From: Shimia sp047124445
GTDB lineage: Bacteria > Pseudomonadota > Alphaproteobacteria > Rhodobacterales > Rhodobacteraceae
Assembly: GCF_047124445.1 (NCBI RefSeq)
Contig: NZ_CP138921.1
Coordinates: 496,001 to 560,000 of the forward strand
DNA length: 64,000 nt
Reading direction: 5' to 3'
The position numbers and the translations under genes are program-made. The first letter of the stretch is position 1. Each line of letters begins with the position of its first letter. The notes under the pieces were generated by a model that saw nothing but the letters and a program-made list of their open reading frames with translations, ran no database searches and was not told the origin of the DNA. Below are positions 23,490 to 31,873 of this stretch, in pieces.

Positions 23490-24503
23490 TTAGTTGCACG
23501 CTGCGTTGGAAGAGCCGGCGCAGAGCACGTCTTTCTCGATCCAGCCTGCGTCCAGAACAACGTTCAGGTTGTCAGCTGTTACTGGCACGGGGGCGAGGAA
23601 CATGGAGTTCAGCGTGGTGCCTGCTGGCGAGGTCCACTCAGCGGCGCCGTCTACGTCCATGCCTTTGGCAAGTGACACGGCGATTTCACCAGCTGCGTTG
23701 CCCAGAGCGCGGGCGTCTTTCCAGACGGATACTGTCTGCGTGCCCATGGCAACGCGGTTCAGCGCGGCGTGGTCACCGTCTTGACCGGAGACTGGAATGC
23801 CTTCCATGCCCTGAGCGGTAAGCGCAGCCACAACACCGCCAGCGGTGCCGTCGTTGGAGGCGATTACGGCGTCAACTTTGTTGTCAGCCGCGGTCAGGAT
23901 CTGCTCCATGTTGCGCTGGGCGTTGGCTGGCACCCAGCCATCTGTGTAAGCTTCGCCAACAATTTTGATGTCACCGGAGTCGATTGCCGCCTGAATGATT
24001 TCCTGCTGACCACCGCGCAGGAAGTCTGCGTTTGGATCGGTGGGGGAGCCTTTGATCATCACGTAGTTGCCTTTTGGCATGGCTTCCAGAACCGCACGGG
24101 CCTGCATGCGGCCCACTTCGACGTTGTCAAAGGTCAGGTAGAAGGCGCGCGCGTCTTCGATCAGACGGTCATAGGCGATCACAGGGATCTCTTCGTCGGC
24201 CGCGGCCTGCACAGCAGGACCAACTGCAGAGGCGTCTTGCGCCAGAATGATCAGCGCGTCGGCGCCTTGTGCGATCAGGCTTTCGATGTCGCTCAGCTGC
24301 TTGGCAGAGGAGCTCTGCGCGTCAGCGGAGATGTATTTGGCGCCAGCGGCGTCCAGCGCGCCTTTGATGGCGGCTTCGTCGGTTTTCCAGCGCTCTTCCT
24401 GGAAGTTGGACCAGCTCACGCCGATGACCAGATCGTCAGCCCAGGCTGCGGTGCTCATGAGGGCGCCGGCGATGATGGCCGTCGCGGATGCAAAAAGTTT
24501 CAT
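23490..24503 (-). CDS. xylF: D-xylose ABC transporter periplasmic binding protein (XylF)
   Basis: The 337-aa product has a signal peptide ending LMSTAAWADD, then a type I periplasmic binding fold: LVIGVSWSNFQEERWKTDEAAIKGALDAAGAKYISADAQSS is very like XylF. PVIAYDRLIED and VIASNDGTAGGVVAAL line the sugar site. Two Cys near the C-terminus (DVLCAGSSNAAC) may form a disulfide. It is the first gene of the transporter operon and is divergent from the ROK regulator. A palindromic operator lies upstream. Confidence 0.93.
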   Translation of the reverse strand: MKLFASATAIIAGALMSTAAWADDLVIGVSWSNFQEERWKTDEAAIKGALDAAGAKYISADAQSSSAKQLSDIESLIAQGADALIILAQDASAVGPAVQAAADEEIPVIAYDRLIEDARAFYLTFDNVEVGRMQARAVLEAMPKGNYVMIKGSPTDPNADFLRGGQQEIIQAAIDSGDIKIVGEAYTDGWVPANAQRNMEQILTAADNKVDAVIASNDGTAGGVVAALTAQGMEGIPVSGQDGDHAALNRVAMGTQTVSVWKDARALGNAAGEIAVSLAKGMDVDGAAEWTSPAGTTLNSMFLAPVPVTADNLNVVLDAGWIEKDVLCAGSSNAACN

Positions 24504-24584
24504 GGTGTCCTCCCAATTGTTCTTCCCGGTGGTGGGGCCGAAGTGAGTCGGCTTTGACCGGGTGTGACCAATGGTAGCGCAATA

Positions 24585-24601
24585 AATTTGTAAATCAAAT
24601 T
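24585..24601. promoter_or_regulatory. Candidate ROK/XylR operator, transporter side
   Basis: AATTTGTAAATCAAATT has perfect 6-bp arms and a 5-bp spacer, in an AT-rich tract between xylF and the ROK gene. The same arms and spacing occur in front of xylB at 31642-31658. Confidence 0.75.
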
Positions 24602-24712
24602 AAATAAGCTAACCTTGCATTGATCCGACAAACATCGGCATGGTTTTGACGCCGGGTAAGGGCAGCTTGTGTTTTGGTTGCGGACTATTCTCGGTGAAGA
24701 AGGAGCTAGTAT

Positions 24713-25906
24713 ATGTCTGTGAATCAAAGAGAAATTGGGCGGCGTAAGCTGCTGGGGGAAATTCGCAGGCAGCAGCGTGTCCCACGCATTGACTTAAGTG
24801 AACTGACCGGAATCAGCCGCGCAACCGTGACAACCATCACCGCAGAGCTGCTGCGGGAAGGGTTGATCGAGGAGGTCTCTAGCGACCTGGGCGAGAAAGA
24901 TTCGAAGCGTGGACGCCCAAAGGTGGATCTTAAGATTCGCGGCGCGGCGCGGCTGATCGCGGGGGCAAAAATCTCTCACAAGACCATCTCTTTGGTGCTG
25001 CTCGACTTTGAGGGCACGCAGTTGGCCGGACATGAGGCAGAGCTGGAAGAGAGCGTTTTGCCTGCGGAGGACATGACGGCGGTTCTGGCGGATCTTCTGG
25101 AGGTGCTGGCCCGCAAAATTGGCCTGTCCCGGACCGATATTGCCGGTTTTGGGCTTGGGATTGCGGGTATTGTGGATGCACCGCGCGGCTTTGTGCATTG
25201 GTCGCCGTCTTTGGACAGCCGCAATGTGATGTTGGGCGAGATTCTTGGGCGCGGGCTGGGGATTCCTGTGTTTATCGACAACGATGCCAACCTCGTCGCC
25301 ATGGCAGAAAAGAGTTTTGGCCTGGGGGTGGGGCACAATGACTTCATTGTGGTGACCATCGAAAGCGGTGTTGGCATGGGCATCGTGATCAACAACGAGA
25401 TTTACCGTGGTACGCGGGGCTGTGGCGCAGAATTTGGCCACACCAAGGTGCAGCTGGAAGGGGCGTTGTGCCGTTGTGGACAGCGCGGGTGTCTGGAGGC
25501 CTATGCGGCGGATTATGCGTTGACCCGTGAGGCGATGATGGCCAGCGGTGAGGCGGCGGAGCGGCAGGTGGAAGACATCTTGCGGGCGGCGAAGGAAGGC
25601 GACGAGATGGCGGCCTCGATTGTGAGTCGCGCGGGGCGCATGTTTGCCATGGGCCTGGCCAATATCGTGAACATCTTTGATCCGGAGCTGATCATTCTGG
25701 CGGGCGAGCAGATGCAATCCAGCCATCTTTATGCAGAAGAAGTGATTGAAGGCATGCGCAAGTTGATTGTGCAGGTGGATAAGGCGCCGCCGGAGGTGGT
25801 GGTGCACAAATGGGGCAACCTGATGTGGGCCCGTGGGGCAGCGGCTTATGCGCTTGAGAATGTCTCGGAAAATGCGCTTTTGGAGATGGCAGAGAATGTG
25901 GCTTAA
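24713..25906 (+). CDS. xylR: ROK-family transcriptional repressor of the xylose locus (XylR type)
   Basis: The 397-aa product has an N-terminal winged HTH (LLGEIRRQQRVPRIDLSELTGISRATVTTITAELLREGLIEE) followed by a ROK sugar-binding domain. The ROK part contains the zinc motif CRCGQRGCLEAYA and a complete sugar pocket (FIDNDANLVAMAE; EFGHTKV). Such proteins release DNA when xylose binds. It is divergent from xylF and next to the shared AATTTG-N5-CAAATT palindrome. The symbol xylR is inferred from context. Its last 11 bp overlap the start of the CRTAC1 gene. Confidence 0.88.
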   Translation: MSVNQREIGRRKLLGEIRRQQRVPRIDLSELTGISRATVTTITAELLREGLIEEVSSDLGEKDSKRGRPKVDLKIRGAARLIAGAKISHKTISLVLLDFEGTQLAGHEAELEESVLPAEDMTAVLADLLEVLARKIGLSRTDIAGFGLGIAGIVDAPRGFVHWSPSLDSRNVMLGEILGRGLGIPVFIDNDANLVAMAEKSFGLGVGHNDFIVVTIESGVGMGIVINNEIYRGTRGCGAEFGHTKVQLEGALCRCGQRGCLEAYAADYALTREAMMASGEAAERQVEDILRAAKEGDEMAASIVSRAGRMFAMGLANIVNIFDPELIILAGEQMQSSHLYAEEVIEGMRKLIVQVDKAPPEVVVHKWGNLMWARGAAAYALENVSENALLEMAENVA

Positions 25907-27437
25907 AGGCGTCAGTGCGCTGGCACTGGTTGCGGCGGGGGCTGCGCAGGCCGAGGTGCGGTTTGCGCCTGTTGATGTGGCGGAGCATGTCTACGACGGC
26001 GGATGGGAGTTCTACGTCGGTGGAGGCGTGGCGGCATTTGATTGCAGCGGCGACGGCTTACCGGAGTTGGTGGCTGCGGGGGGCGAGAACCCACCGATGT
26101 TGCTGCGCAACCGGAGCGCCCATGGCGGAGTGGTGACCTTTGAGGAAGACACGCCCGATGCCTTGATGATGCCGGGAACCACTGGGTTTTATCCACTTGA
26201 TGTGGATGGCGACGGCTGGCTTGACCTTGTCGTGTTGCGGGTGGGCGAGAACAGCCTTCTTAAAGGCGGGCCGGAGTGCAGTTTTGAACCGATGGACGTG
26301 CCGGGGTTTGAGGGCGGCGATGCCTGGACCACGGCGTTTGCGGCCACCTGGGAACGGCAGGACGCGCTGCCGACATTGGCGTTTGGCAATTACGTGGATC
26401 GTGACGATCCCAATGGGCCGTTTGAGGCCTGTGACGACAATGATTTGTTCAGGGCTGAGGGCGACGGTTATGCGAACTCCACGTTGACGCCGGGGTTTTG
26501 TCCGCTGTCGATCCTGTTTTCCGACTGGGGCCGCCTGGGTCGTGCGGATCTGCGGATGAGCAATGACCGGCATTACTATGTGAAAGGCGGAGCTGAGCAG
26601 CTTTGGGCGATGGAGGACACGCCACGGCTTTATGGTGAGGCCGATGGCTGGGCCACACATATGTTGTGGGGCATGGGCATTGCGGAGCGGGATCTGGATT
26701 TTGACGGCAAGACCGAGGTGTTTTTGTCGTCGATGGGCGATCAACGGTTGATGAAACGTGTGAGCGTGGAGGCGCCGACGTTTGAGGATGTGCCGTATGA
26801 AATGGGCACCTCGGCGCATCGGCCCTACACCGGGGGCGACGGGCGGCCCTCAACCGGCTGGCACATCAGTTTTGGCGACGTGGATAATGACGGGCTGGAC
26901 GATGTGTTCATTGCCAAGGGCAATGTACAACAGATGCCCGGCGCGGCGATGGAAGACCCCAACAACCTGCTGATGCAGCAAGCGGATGGCACCTTTGCGG
27001 AGCAAGGCGACAAGGCTGGGATTGCCACTTTGGCGCGCAGCCGAGGGGCGGCGCTGGTGGATATGAACCACGATGGGCTGCTGGATTTGGCGGTGATGAA
27101 CCGACGGGCGCCGCTGGAGGTCTATCAAAACGTCTCTGAGGCGACGGGCAACTGGGTAGCGCTGACCTTGATGGGGAAAGAGGCTAACAGCCAAGCCGTG
27201 GGGGCCTTCATTGAGGTGAAAGTGGGCGACCATGTGCATCTGCGGGAGATCACTGTGGGTGGTGGTCACGCTGGAGGCGTGTCCGGGCCACAGCATTTTG
27301 GGCTGGGCGATACGGAGACTGTTGAAGTGCGTGTGCGCTGGCCAGATGGCACGCAGGGCGATTGGATCGAAGTGCCGGTGAATGGCAGTTGGCGGGTGTG
27401 GTCCGAAGGACCCGTGACGGTGCTGTCCGCGTACTGA
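25896..27437 (+). CDS. Secreted CRTAC1 / ASPIC-UnbV protein with FG-GAP repeats
   Basis: The 513-aa product starts at ATG 25896 inside the end of the ROK gene and has a signal peptide (LKGVSALALVAAGAAQA). It has FG-GAP/VCBS beta-propeller repeats with Ca-binding loops DCSGDGLPEL, DVDGDGWLDL, DVDNDGLDDV and DMNHDGLLDL. The C-terminus is an ASPIC/UnbV domain (NWVALTLMGKEANSQAVGAFIEVKVG...GPQHFGLGD). The role of such proteins is poorly known; they are extracellular or periplasmic. The 11-bp overlap implies cotranscription with the repressor. It converges on the di-haem peroxidase gene. Confidence 0.87.
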   Translation: MWLKGVSALALVAAGAAQAEVRFAPVDVAEHVYDGGWEFYVGGGVAAFDCSGDGLPELVAAGGENPPMLLRNRSAHGGVVTFEEDTPDALMMPGTTGFYPLDVDGDGWLDLVVLRVGENSLLKGGPECSFEPMDVPGFEGGDAWTTAFAATWERQDALPTLAFGNYVDRDDPNGPFEACDDNDLFRAEGDGYANSTLTPGFCPLSILFSDWGRLGRADLRMSNDRHYYVKGGAEQLWAMEDTPRLYGEADGWATHMLWGMGIAERDLDFDGKTEVFLSSMGDQRLMKRVSVEAPTFEDVPYEMGTSAHRPYTGGDGRPSTGWHISFGDVDNDGLDDVFIAKGNVQQMPGAAMEDPNNLLMQQADGTFAEQGDKAGIATLARSRGAALVDMNHDGLLDLAVMNRRAPLEVYQNVSEATGNWVALTLMGKEANSQAVGAFIEVKVGDHVHLREITVGGGHAGGVSGPQHFGLGDTETVEVRVRWPDGTQGDWIEVPVNGSWRVWSEGPVTVLSAY

Positions 27438-27453
27438 GCAAAGCCCGCGTGGG

Positions 27454-28764
27454 TCAGTTGGAAAGCTGATCCATGGGCAGGCCGGAGGGCACGGACTCTG
27501 GCACGCCAAGGCGGCCTTGGATGGCGTCGTAATCTGTGAGGCTTTCGAGGAAGGCGAGGATTTCCGTGACCTCCTGATCGGTGAGATCAATCGGGGAAAG
27601 TTCGTTGGAGGCGGCGATTTCGATCACTTCAGGGTCATCCTGCATCAGCTTGAAATCTGTATTAAATTTCCCGTCTGAGTAGGTGGTGTGGGCCTCTGCG
27701 TAGGCTTTGAGTGAGGCCACCGGATCGAGGTGATGCTTGACCATGGCTTCTAGGGACGTGTAGGCCCCGTTATGGCCATAAGGCGCGGTTTGCGTGATGT
27801 TGCGCAAGCTAGGCGTGCGGAAGCGGTAGAAGTCTTCCTCTTGGCCGGTGACGCGCCCACGGCCGACGTCGCGGTTGTGGTTTTCAAACGGAGCCGCTTT
27901 GCCCGGGCCGATCTGCGGGAGTGCGATTGCGTGGAAGCCGTGGTCGGTTTGGAATTGGCCCGCATGGCAGGTGCCGCATTGGGCTTTGCCGTAGAAAAGA
28001 TCCAGGCCAGCGGCGGCATCAGCGGTGAGCGGCGTGCCGTCGCGCAGGTAGGCGTCAAAGGCCGAGGCGTCCGCGCGCCATTCAAAAGCGATGAAAGCGG
28101 CCAGCGCGTTGGCGATGTGGTGGAACTTGATCGGTTCGTCTGTGCCAATGACATCATCAAAGGCGGTGCGGTAGGCGGGGATCGCCTCGACACGCTTGGC
28201 AAGGATGTCCCAGGCGCCGCCGGGGCCTGTGAGTTGGCCGAGGCGTACGGCTTGGCTCACGTCATTTTCGGAGTAATGCCCGGCCATTTCATCGCCTGAC
28301 AAAACCGGGAACATGGCTTGGGCTGCAAGCGCGTTGTCAAAGCCCATTTCCATTTCGCTGCCCAACGGGGTGCGGATGCCGGAGGGGCGGCTCGGGTCGT
28401 CCTCTAAGCGGCCATCGTGGAAGAAGACGGTGAATTCGGTGGCGCCAAGGTTCCACAAGGCGGGGGCGTTGCGGGGGATGCGTTTTTCGGGCGGGTTGTT
28501 GGCGTCGATCTTGCGTTCCAGGCCAAGTCCGGTGGCGCCGTCACCTAGTCCGAGGGACACGCCATCGGACGTGCCCAGATCGGGGTGGTGGCAGGTGGCG
28601 CAGGCAACGGAGCGGTTGCCCGACAGGATGGGATCGTAGAACAATTGCCAGCCCAGCTCGACCTCCGTCACGTCCTGCTCCGGAAAGGTGGCGTCCGCCT
28701 TTGGCAGCGGCGAGGCGCTGGCGAGAGCGGGCAGGAAAGCGGCTGTGAGCATCAAAGGGCGCAT
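27454..28764 (-). CDS. Di-haem cytochrome c peroxidase (CcpA/MauG family)
   Basis: The 436-aa product has a short signal peptide (MRPLMLTAAFLPALASA) and two c-type haem motifs, CATCH at residues 55-59 and CGTCH at 263-267. The surrounding FYDPILSGNRSVACATCHHPDLG and PSLRNITQTAPYGHNGAYTSLEAMVKHHL are typical of bacterial cytochrome c peroxidases and MauG-like enzymes. It reduces H2O2, or oxidises a protein substrate, in the periplasm. ATG 28764 was chosen for the signal peptide. It lies behind the xylA terminator and converges on the CRTAC1 gene with 16 bp between stops. Confidence 0.9.
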   Translation of the reverse strand: MRPLMLTAAFLPALASASPLPKADATFPEQDVTEVELGWQLFYDPILSGNRSVACATCHHPDLGTSDGVSLGLGDGATGLGLERKIDANNPPEKRIPRNAPALWNLGATEFTVFFHDGRLEDDPSRPSGIRTPLGSEMEMGFDNALAAQAMFPVLSGDEMAGHYSENDVSQAVRLGQLTGPGGAWDILAKRVEAIPAYRTAFDDVIGTDEPIKFHHIANALAAFIAFEWRADASAFDAYLRDGTPLTADAAAGLDLFYGKAQCGTCHAGQFQTDHGFHAIALPQIGPGKAAPFENHNRDVGRGRVTGQEEDFYRFRTPSLRNITQTAPYGHNGAYTSLEAMVKHHLDPVASLKAYAEAHTTYSDGKFNTDFKLMQDDPEVIEIAASNELSPIDLTDQEVTEILAFLESLTDYDAIQGRLGVPESVPSGLPMDQLSN

Positions 28765-28776
28765 GGCGGGTCTTTC

Positions 28777-28818
28777 ATTTAGAAAAGCCCTCCGCGCAGG
28801 AGAATATGCGCGAAGGGC
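28777..28818 (-). terminator. Rho-independent terminator of xylBA
   Basis: GCCCTCCGCGCA (28787-28798) and TGCGCGAAGGGC (28807-28818) pair with one mismatch. On the minus strand the stem is followed by TTTTCT. It separates xylA from the peroxidase gene. Confidence 0.8.
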
Positions 28819-28857
28819 CGGTATATCTTGGCTCAATAACGGTTTTGAAACAAGATA

Positions 28858-30162
28858 TTACACAAAGCGGTTCACGTAGTTTTCCAATATCTCCTGACGG
28901 CCGGATTTTGGCGCTGGGTTGATCTTGCCGCTCATGACGTCCTCAAAAGTGCCGTCGAGATCCCCGGCCAGCATGGCCTTGGCTGCGTCGGTGTCCCAAC
29001 CGGCGTAGCGCGCGGCCAGCGCATCCTCGAGGCCACCATCTTCGATCATCGCAGCCGCGGCTTTTAGGCCACGGGCGCAGACGTCCATCGCGCCAATGTG
29101 GCCTGCGATCAGGTCTTCTGCGTCCAAGGACTGACGGCGCAGTTTGGCGTCAAAGTTGGTGCCGCCGGTTTTCAGGCCGCCGTCTTTGAGGATGTGGTAG
29201 TAGGCCAGCGCAACTTCGGGCACGGAGTTCGGGAACTGGTCGGTGTCCCAGCCGGATTGATAGTCGTTGCGGTTCATGTCGATAGAGCCGAGCACGCCAA
29301 GGGCGGCTGCGGTTGCAATCTCATGCTCAAAGCTGTGACCGGCGAGGATGGCGTGGCCCTGTTCGAGGTTGAGTTTGACCTCGTTTTCCAGACCGTATTT
29401 TTTCAGGAAGCCGTAGCAGGTGGCGGCGTCAAAGTCGTATTGGTGCTTGGAGGGCTCCTGCGGTTTTGGCTCCACAAGGATGGTGCCTTCAAAGCCAATC
29501 TTGTGTTTGTAATCCACCACCATGTTGAGGAAGCGGCCCATGTTGTCGAGTTCGCGGCCCATGTCGGTGTTGAGCAGGGTCTCGTAGCCTTCGCGACCGC
29601 CCCAGAGAACATAGTTTTCGCCGCCCAAACGTTTGGTGGCGTCCATGCAGGTTTTCACGGTGGCGGCGGAATAGGCGAACACGTCTGGGTCCGGGTTGGT
29701 CGACGCGCCACCCATCCAGCGGCGGTGGCTGAACATATTGGCGGTACCCCAGAGCAATTTCACGGAGCGTGTGCTCATTTTTTCTTCAAAGTAATCAATG
29801 ATCTCTTCGAAGTTCTTCAGGCTTTCGGCAAAGCTGTCACCTTCAGGGCGCACGTCGGCATCGTGCCAGCAGAAGTAAGGTTGTTGCAGGATGTCAAACA
29901 TTTCAAAGGCAGCGTCGGCTTTGACTTTGGCCATGTCCATGCGGGTTTGCGGGTGCCACGGGCGCTCAAAGGTTTGGCCGCCAAATGGGTCGCCGCCTTC
30001 CCAGGCAAAGCTGTGCCAGTAGGCGACGGCGAAGCGCAGGTGGTCTTCCATACGTTTGCCCATGACAACCTCATCGGGGTTGTAGTGGTGGAAGGCCATC
30101 GGGTTGGTGCTGTCCGGCCCTTCATATTGGGCGGGGGCGATGTTTTTGAAAAAGTCGGTCAT
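28858..30162 (-). CDS. xylA: Xylose isomerase
   Basis: The 434-aa product is of the class II (long) type. It begins FFKNIAPAQYEGPDSTNPMAFHHYNPDEVVMGKRMEDHLRFAVAYWHSF. WHDADVRPEGDSF carries the catalytic His-Asp pair, and the metal ligands appear in ILVEPKPQEPSKHQYDFD and LGSIDMNRND. The enzyme converts D-xylose to D-xylulose with Mg/Mn in the cytoplasm. The start overlaps the xylB stop by 4 bp (ATGA), so the order is xylB-xylA. A terminator follows. Confidence 0.98.
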   Translation of the reverse strand: MTDFFKNIAPAQYEGPDSTNPMAFHHYNPDEVVMGKRMEDHLRFAVAYWHSFAWEGGDPFGGQTFERPWHPQTRMDMAKVKADAAFEMFDILQQPYFCWHDADVRPEGDSFAESLKNFEEIIDYFEEKMSTRSVKLLWGTANMFSHRRWMGGASTNPDPDVFAYSAATVKTCMDATKRLGGENYVLWGGREGYETLLNTDMGRELDNMGRFLNMVVDYKHKIGFEGTILVEPKPQEPSKHQYDFDAATCYGFLKKYGLENEVKLNLEQGHAILAGHSFEHEIATAAALGVLGSIDMNRNDYQSGWDTDQFPNSVPEVALAYYHILKDGGLKTGGTNFDAKLRRQSLDAEDLIAGHIGAMDVCARGLKAAAAMIEDGGLEDALAARYAGWDTDAAKAMLAGDLDGTFEDVMSGKINPAPKSGRQEILENYVNRFV

Positions 30163-31613
30163 TGTGTCAGGGCCTTTATGCCGGGGTACAGGGTGACGAA
30201 GTGGGCGTAGGCCTCTTCGTATGCGTCGCGCAGATCACTGCGGGGGGAAACGGTTGTGGCGATCTCGGGCCGGGTCATGACGGCCTCGGGATCGGCGTCG
30301 GTGGCGGCGCAGATGGCCAATCGGGCCGCGCCGAGGGCTGCGCCAAATTCTCCGGCTTTGGGCAGGGAGATCGGCAGGTTCAGCAGCGTGGCGATGAGCT
30401 CGACCCAATAGGGCGACTGGCTGCCGCCGCCGATGGCGATCAAGCTTTGCAGATTGGCGCCGGTGGATTTCAGAGCTTCGAGGTTGTCGCGCAGGGCGAA
30501 GCTCACGCCTTCGAGCACCGCTTGTGTGAGGGCGGCATGGCCTGCGTCGATGTCGATGTTCAGGAAGGCACCGCGCATGGTGGCGTCGTTGTGCGGGGTG
30601 CGCTCGCCGGAGAGATAGGGCAGGAAGCGCATCGTGCCGGGACCGGATATACTTTCGCTCAAGAGGTTGGTCAGATTGGCCGGGGTGTCTTGCAGGTTGC
30701 GAGAGAGCCAGTTGAGGCTGTCGGTGGCGGCAAGGATCACGCCCATCTGGTACCAGCGGTTGGGAACGGCGTGGCAGAAGGTGTGCACGGCGCTTTCTGG
30801 TTTCGGGGCGTAGGCGTCACGCCCGGTAAGCAGGACACCGGAGGTGCCCAAGGACACGAAGCCGTCACCTTCGTTTAAGGCGCCGATGCCACAAGCGGCA
30901 GCGGCGTTGTCACTGGCACCTGCGGCTACAATCACACCTTTGGGCAGGCCCAGCTCGTCGGCGATGTCGTCGCGCACGGAGCCGATGGCGTCCGAGCCCT
31001 CATACAGGTCGGGCATCTGGTCGCGGCGCATGCCGGCGGCGGTGAGCAGGGTATCGGACCAGTCGCGCGCGCCGACGTCAAGCCAGCTAGTGCCGGCGGA
31101 ATCGGACATGTCAGAGGCGTAGACGCCGGTGAGCCAGAAGTTCAGGAAGTCTTTGGGCAGCAGGACTTTGGCGGTTTTGGCAAAAGTCTCGGGTTCGTTT
31201 TCGGCGACCCAGGCCACTTTGGGGGCGGTGAAGCCGGGGAAGACGATGTTGCCGGAGAGGTCCCGGACCTGATCGGTGGCGTCGAGTTCGGCGGCTTGTG
31301 CGGCGGAGCGGGTGTCGTTCCACATCATGCAAGGGCGCAGGGGCGTGCCGTTCTTGTCTAGCAGGTTGGCGCCGTGCATGTGACCGGACACGCCGATGCC
31401 TTTGATGGCAGCGACTTCGGCAGCGTGGTCGGCTTTTAGTTCGGCAAAGACCGCTTTGGTGGCGGTGATCCAGTCCGATTGCAGCTGTTCGCTCCATCCA
31501 GAATGCGGGCGCGCGGTGTCCACAGCGGCTTCTTTTGCGCCGATCACGCGTTGGGACGCGTCAATCAGCAGGGCACGTACACCAGACGTGCCCAGATCTA
31601 ATCCCACAAACAT
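30159..31613 (-). CDS. xylB: Xylulokinase
   Basis: The 484-aa FGGY-family kinase starts MFVGLDLGTSGVRALLID (phosphate loop). It has the substrate segment GVSGHMHGANLLD, the FGGY signatures VAAGASDNAAAACGIG and GVSFALRDNLEALKSTGANLQSLIAIGGGSQSPYW, and ends typically. It phosphorylates D-xylulose to xylulose 5-phosphate for the pentose phosphate pathway. GGAGGAG precedes ATG 31613. Upstream lie the AATTTG-N5-CAAATT site and an 18-bp perfect palindrome, the probable ROK operator. Confidence 0.97.
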   Translation of the reverse strand: MFVGLDLGTSGVRALLIDASQRVIGAKEAAVDTARPHSGWSEQLQSDWITATKAVFAELKADHAAEVAAIKGIGVSGHMHGANLLDKNGTPLRPCMMWNDTRSAAQAAELDATDQVRDLSGNIVFPGFTAPKVAWVAENEPETFAKTAKVLLPKDFLNFWLTGVYASDMSDSAGTSWLDVGARDWSDTLLTAAGMRRDQMPDLYEGSDAIGSVRDDIADELGLPKGVIVAAGASDNAAAACGIGALNEGDGFVSLGTSGVLLTGRDAYAPKPESAVHTFCHAVPNRWYQMGVILAATDSLNWLSRNLQDTPANLTNLLSESISGPGTMRFLPYLSGERTPHNDATMRGAFLNIDIDAGHAALTQAVLEGVSFALRDNLEALKSTGANLQSLIAIGGGSQSPYWVELIATLLNLPISLPKAGEFGAALGAARLAICAATDADPEAVMTRPEIATTVSPRSDLRDAYEEAYAHFVTLYPGIKALTQ

Positions 31614-31641
31614 GGGGGCTCCTCCTCAGGTCTCCTTACTT

Positions 31642-31667
31642 AATTTGTGCCTCAAATTAATTTGAGG
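31642..31667. promoter_or_regulatory. Candidate ROK/XylR operator, xylBA side (overlapping palindromes)
   Basis: AATTTGTGCCTCAAATT (31642-31658) repeats the arms and spacing found upstream of xylF. Overlapping it is CCTCAAATTAATTTGAGG (31650-31667), an 18-bp perfect palindrome. Both lie within 55 bp upstream of the xylB start. Confidence 0.75.
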
Positions 31668-31805
31668 ATCAAACTAGAAATTGTCTATGAGACGGTTTTT
31701 TTGACGTAGGGCGTCCGGCATTGGTGGCGTCTGCTCCGAAGTATGACTTAAATTCAATGTGTTGCAGGTTTTGGCTGAGTGTCGCGGAAATTTTTGAGAG
31801 CACGC

Positions 31806-31836
31806 TTGACCTTCCCGTGACTGGAACCCTTATGTG
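31806..31836 (+). promoter_or_regulatory. CueR-type promoter/operator of copA
   Basis: A TTGACC -35 and a TATGTG -10 are separated by 19 bp, the overlong spacer typical of MerR-family promoters. Within it is the dyad CTTCC-cgtgact-GGAAC, close to the CueR element ACCTTCC-N7-GGAAGGT. It lies 38 bp before copA. Confidence 0.7.
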
Positions 31837-31873
31837 AGGTGCTAAGACCAAAAGACGATAAAGAGGCGAGTCG

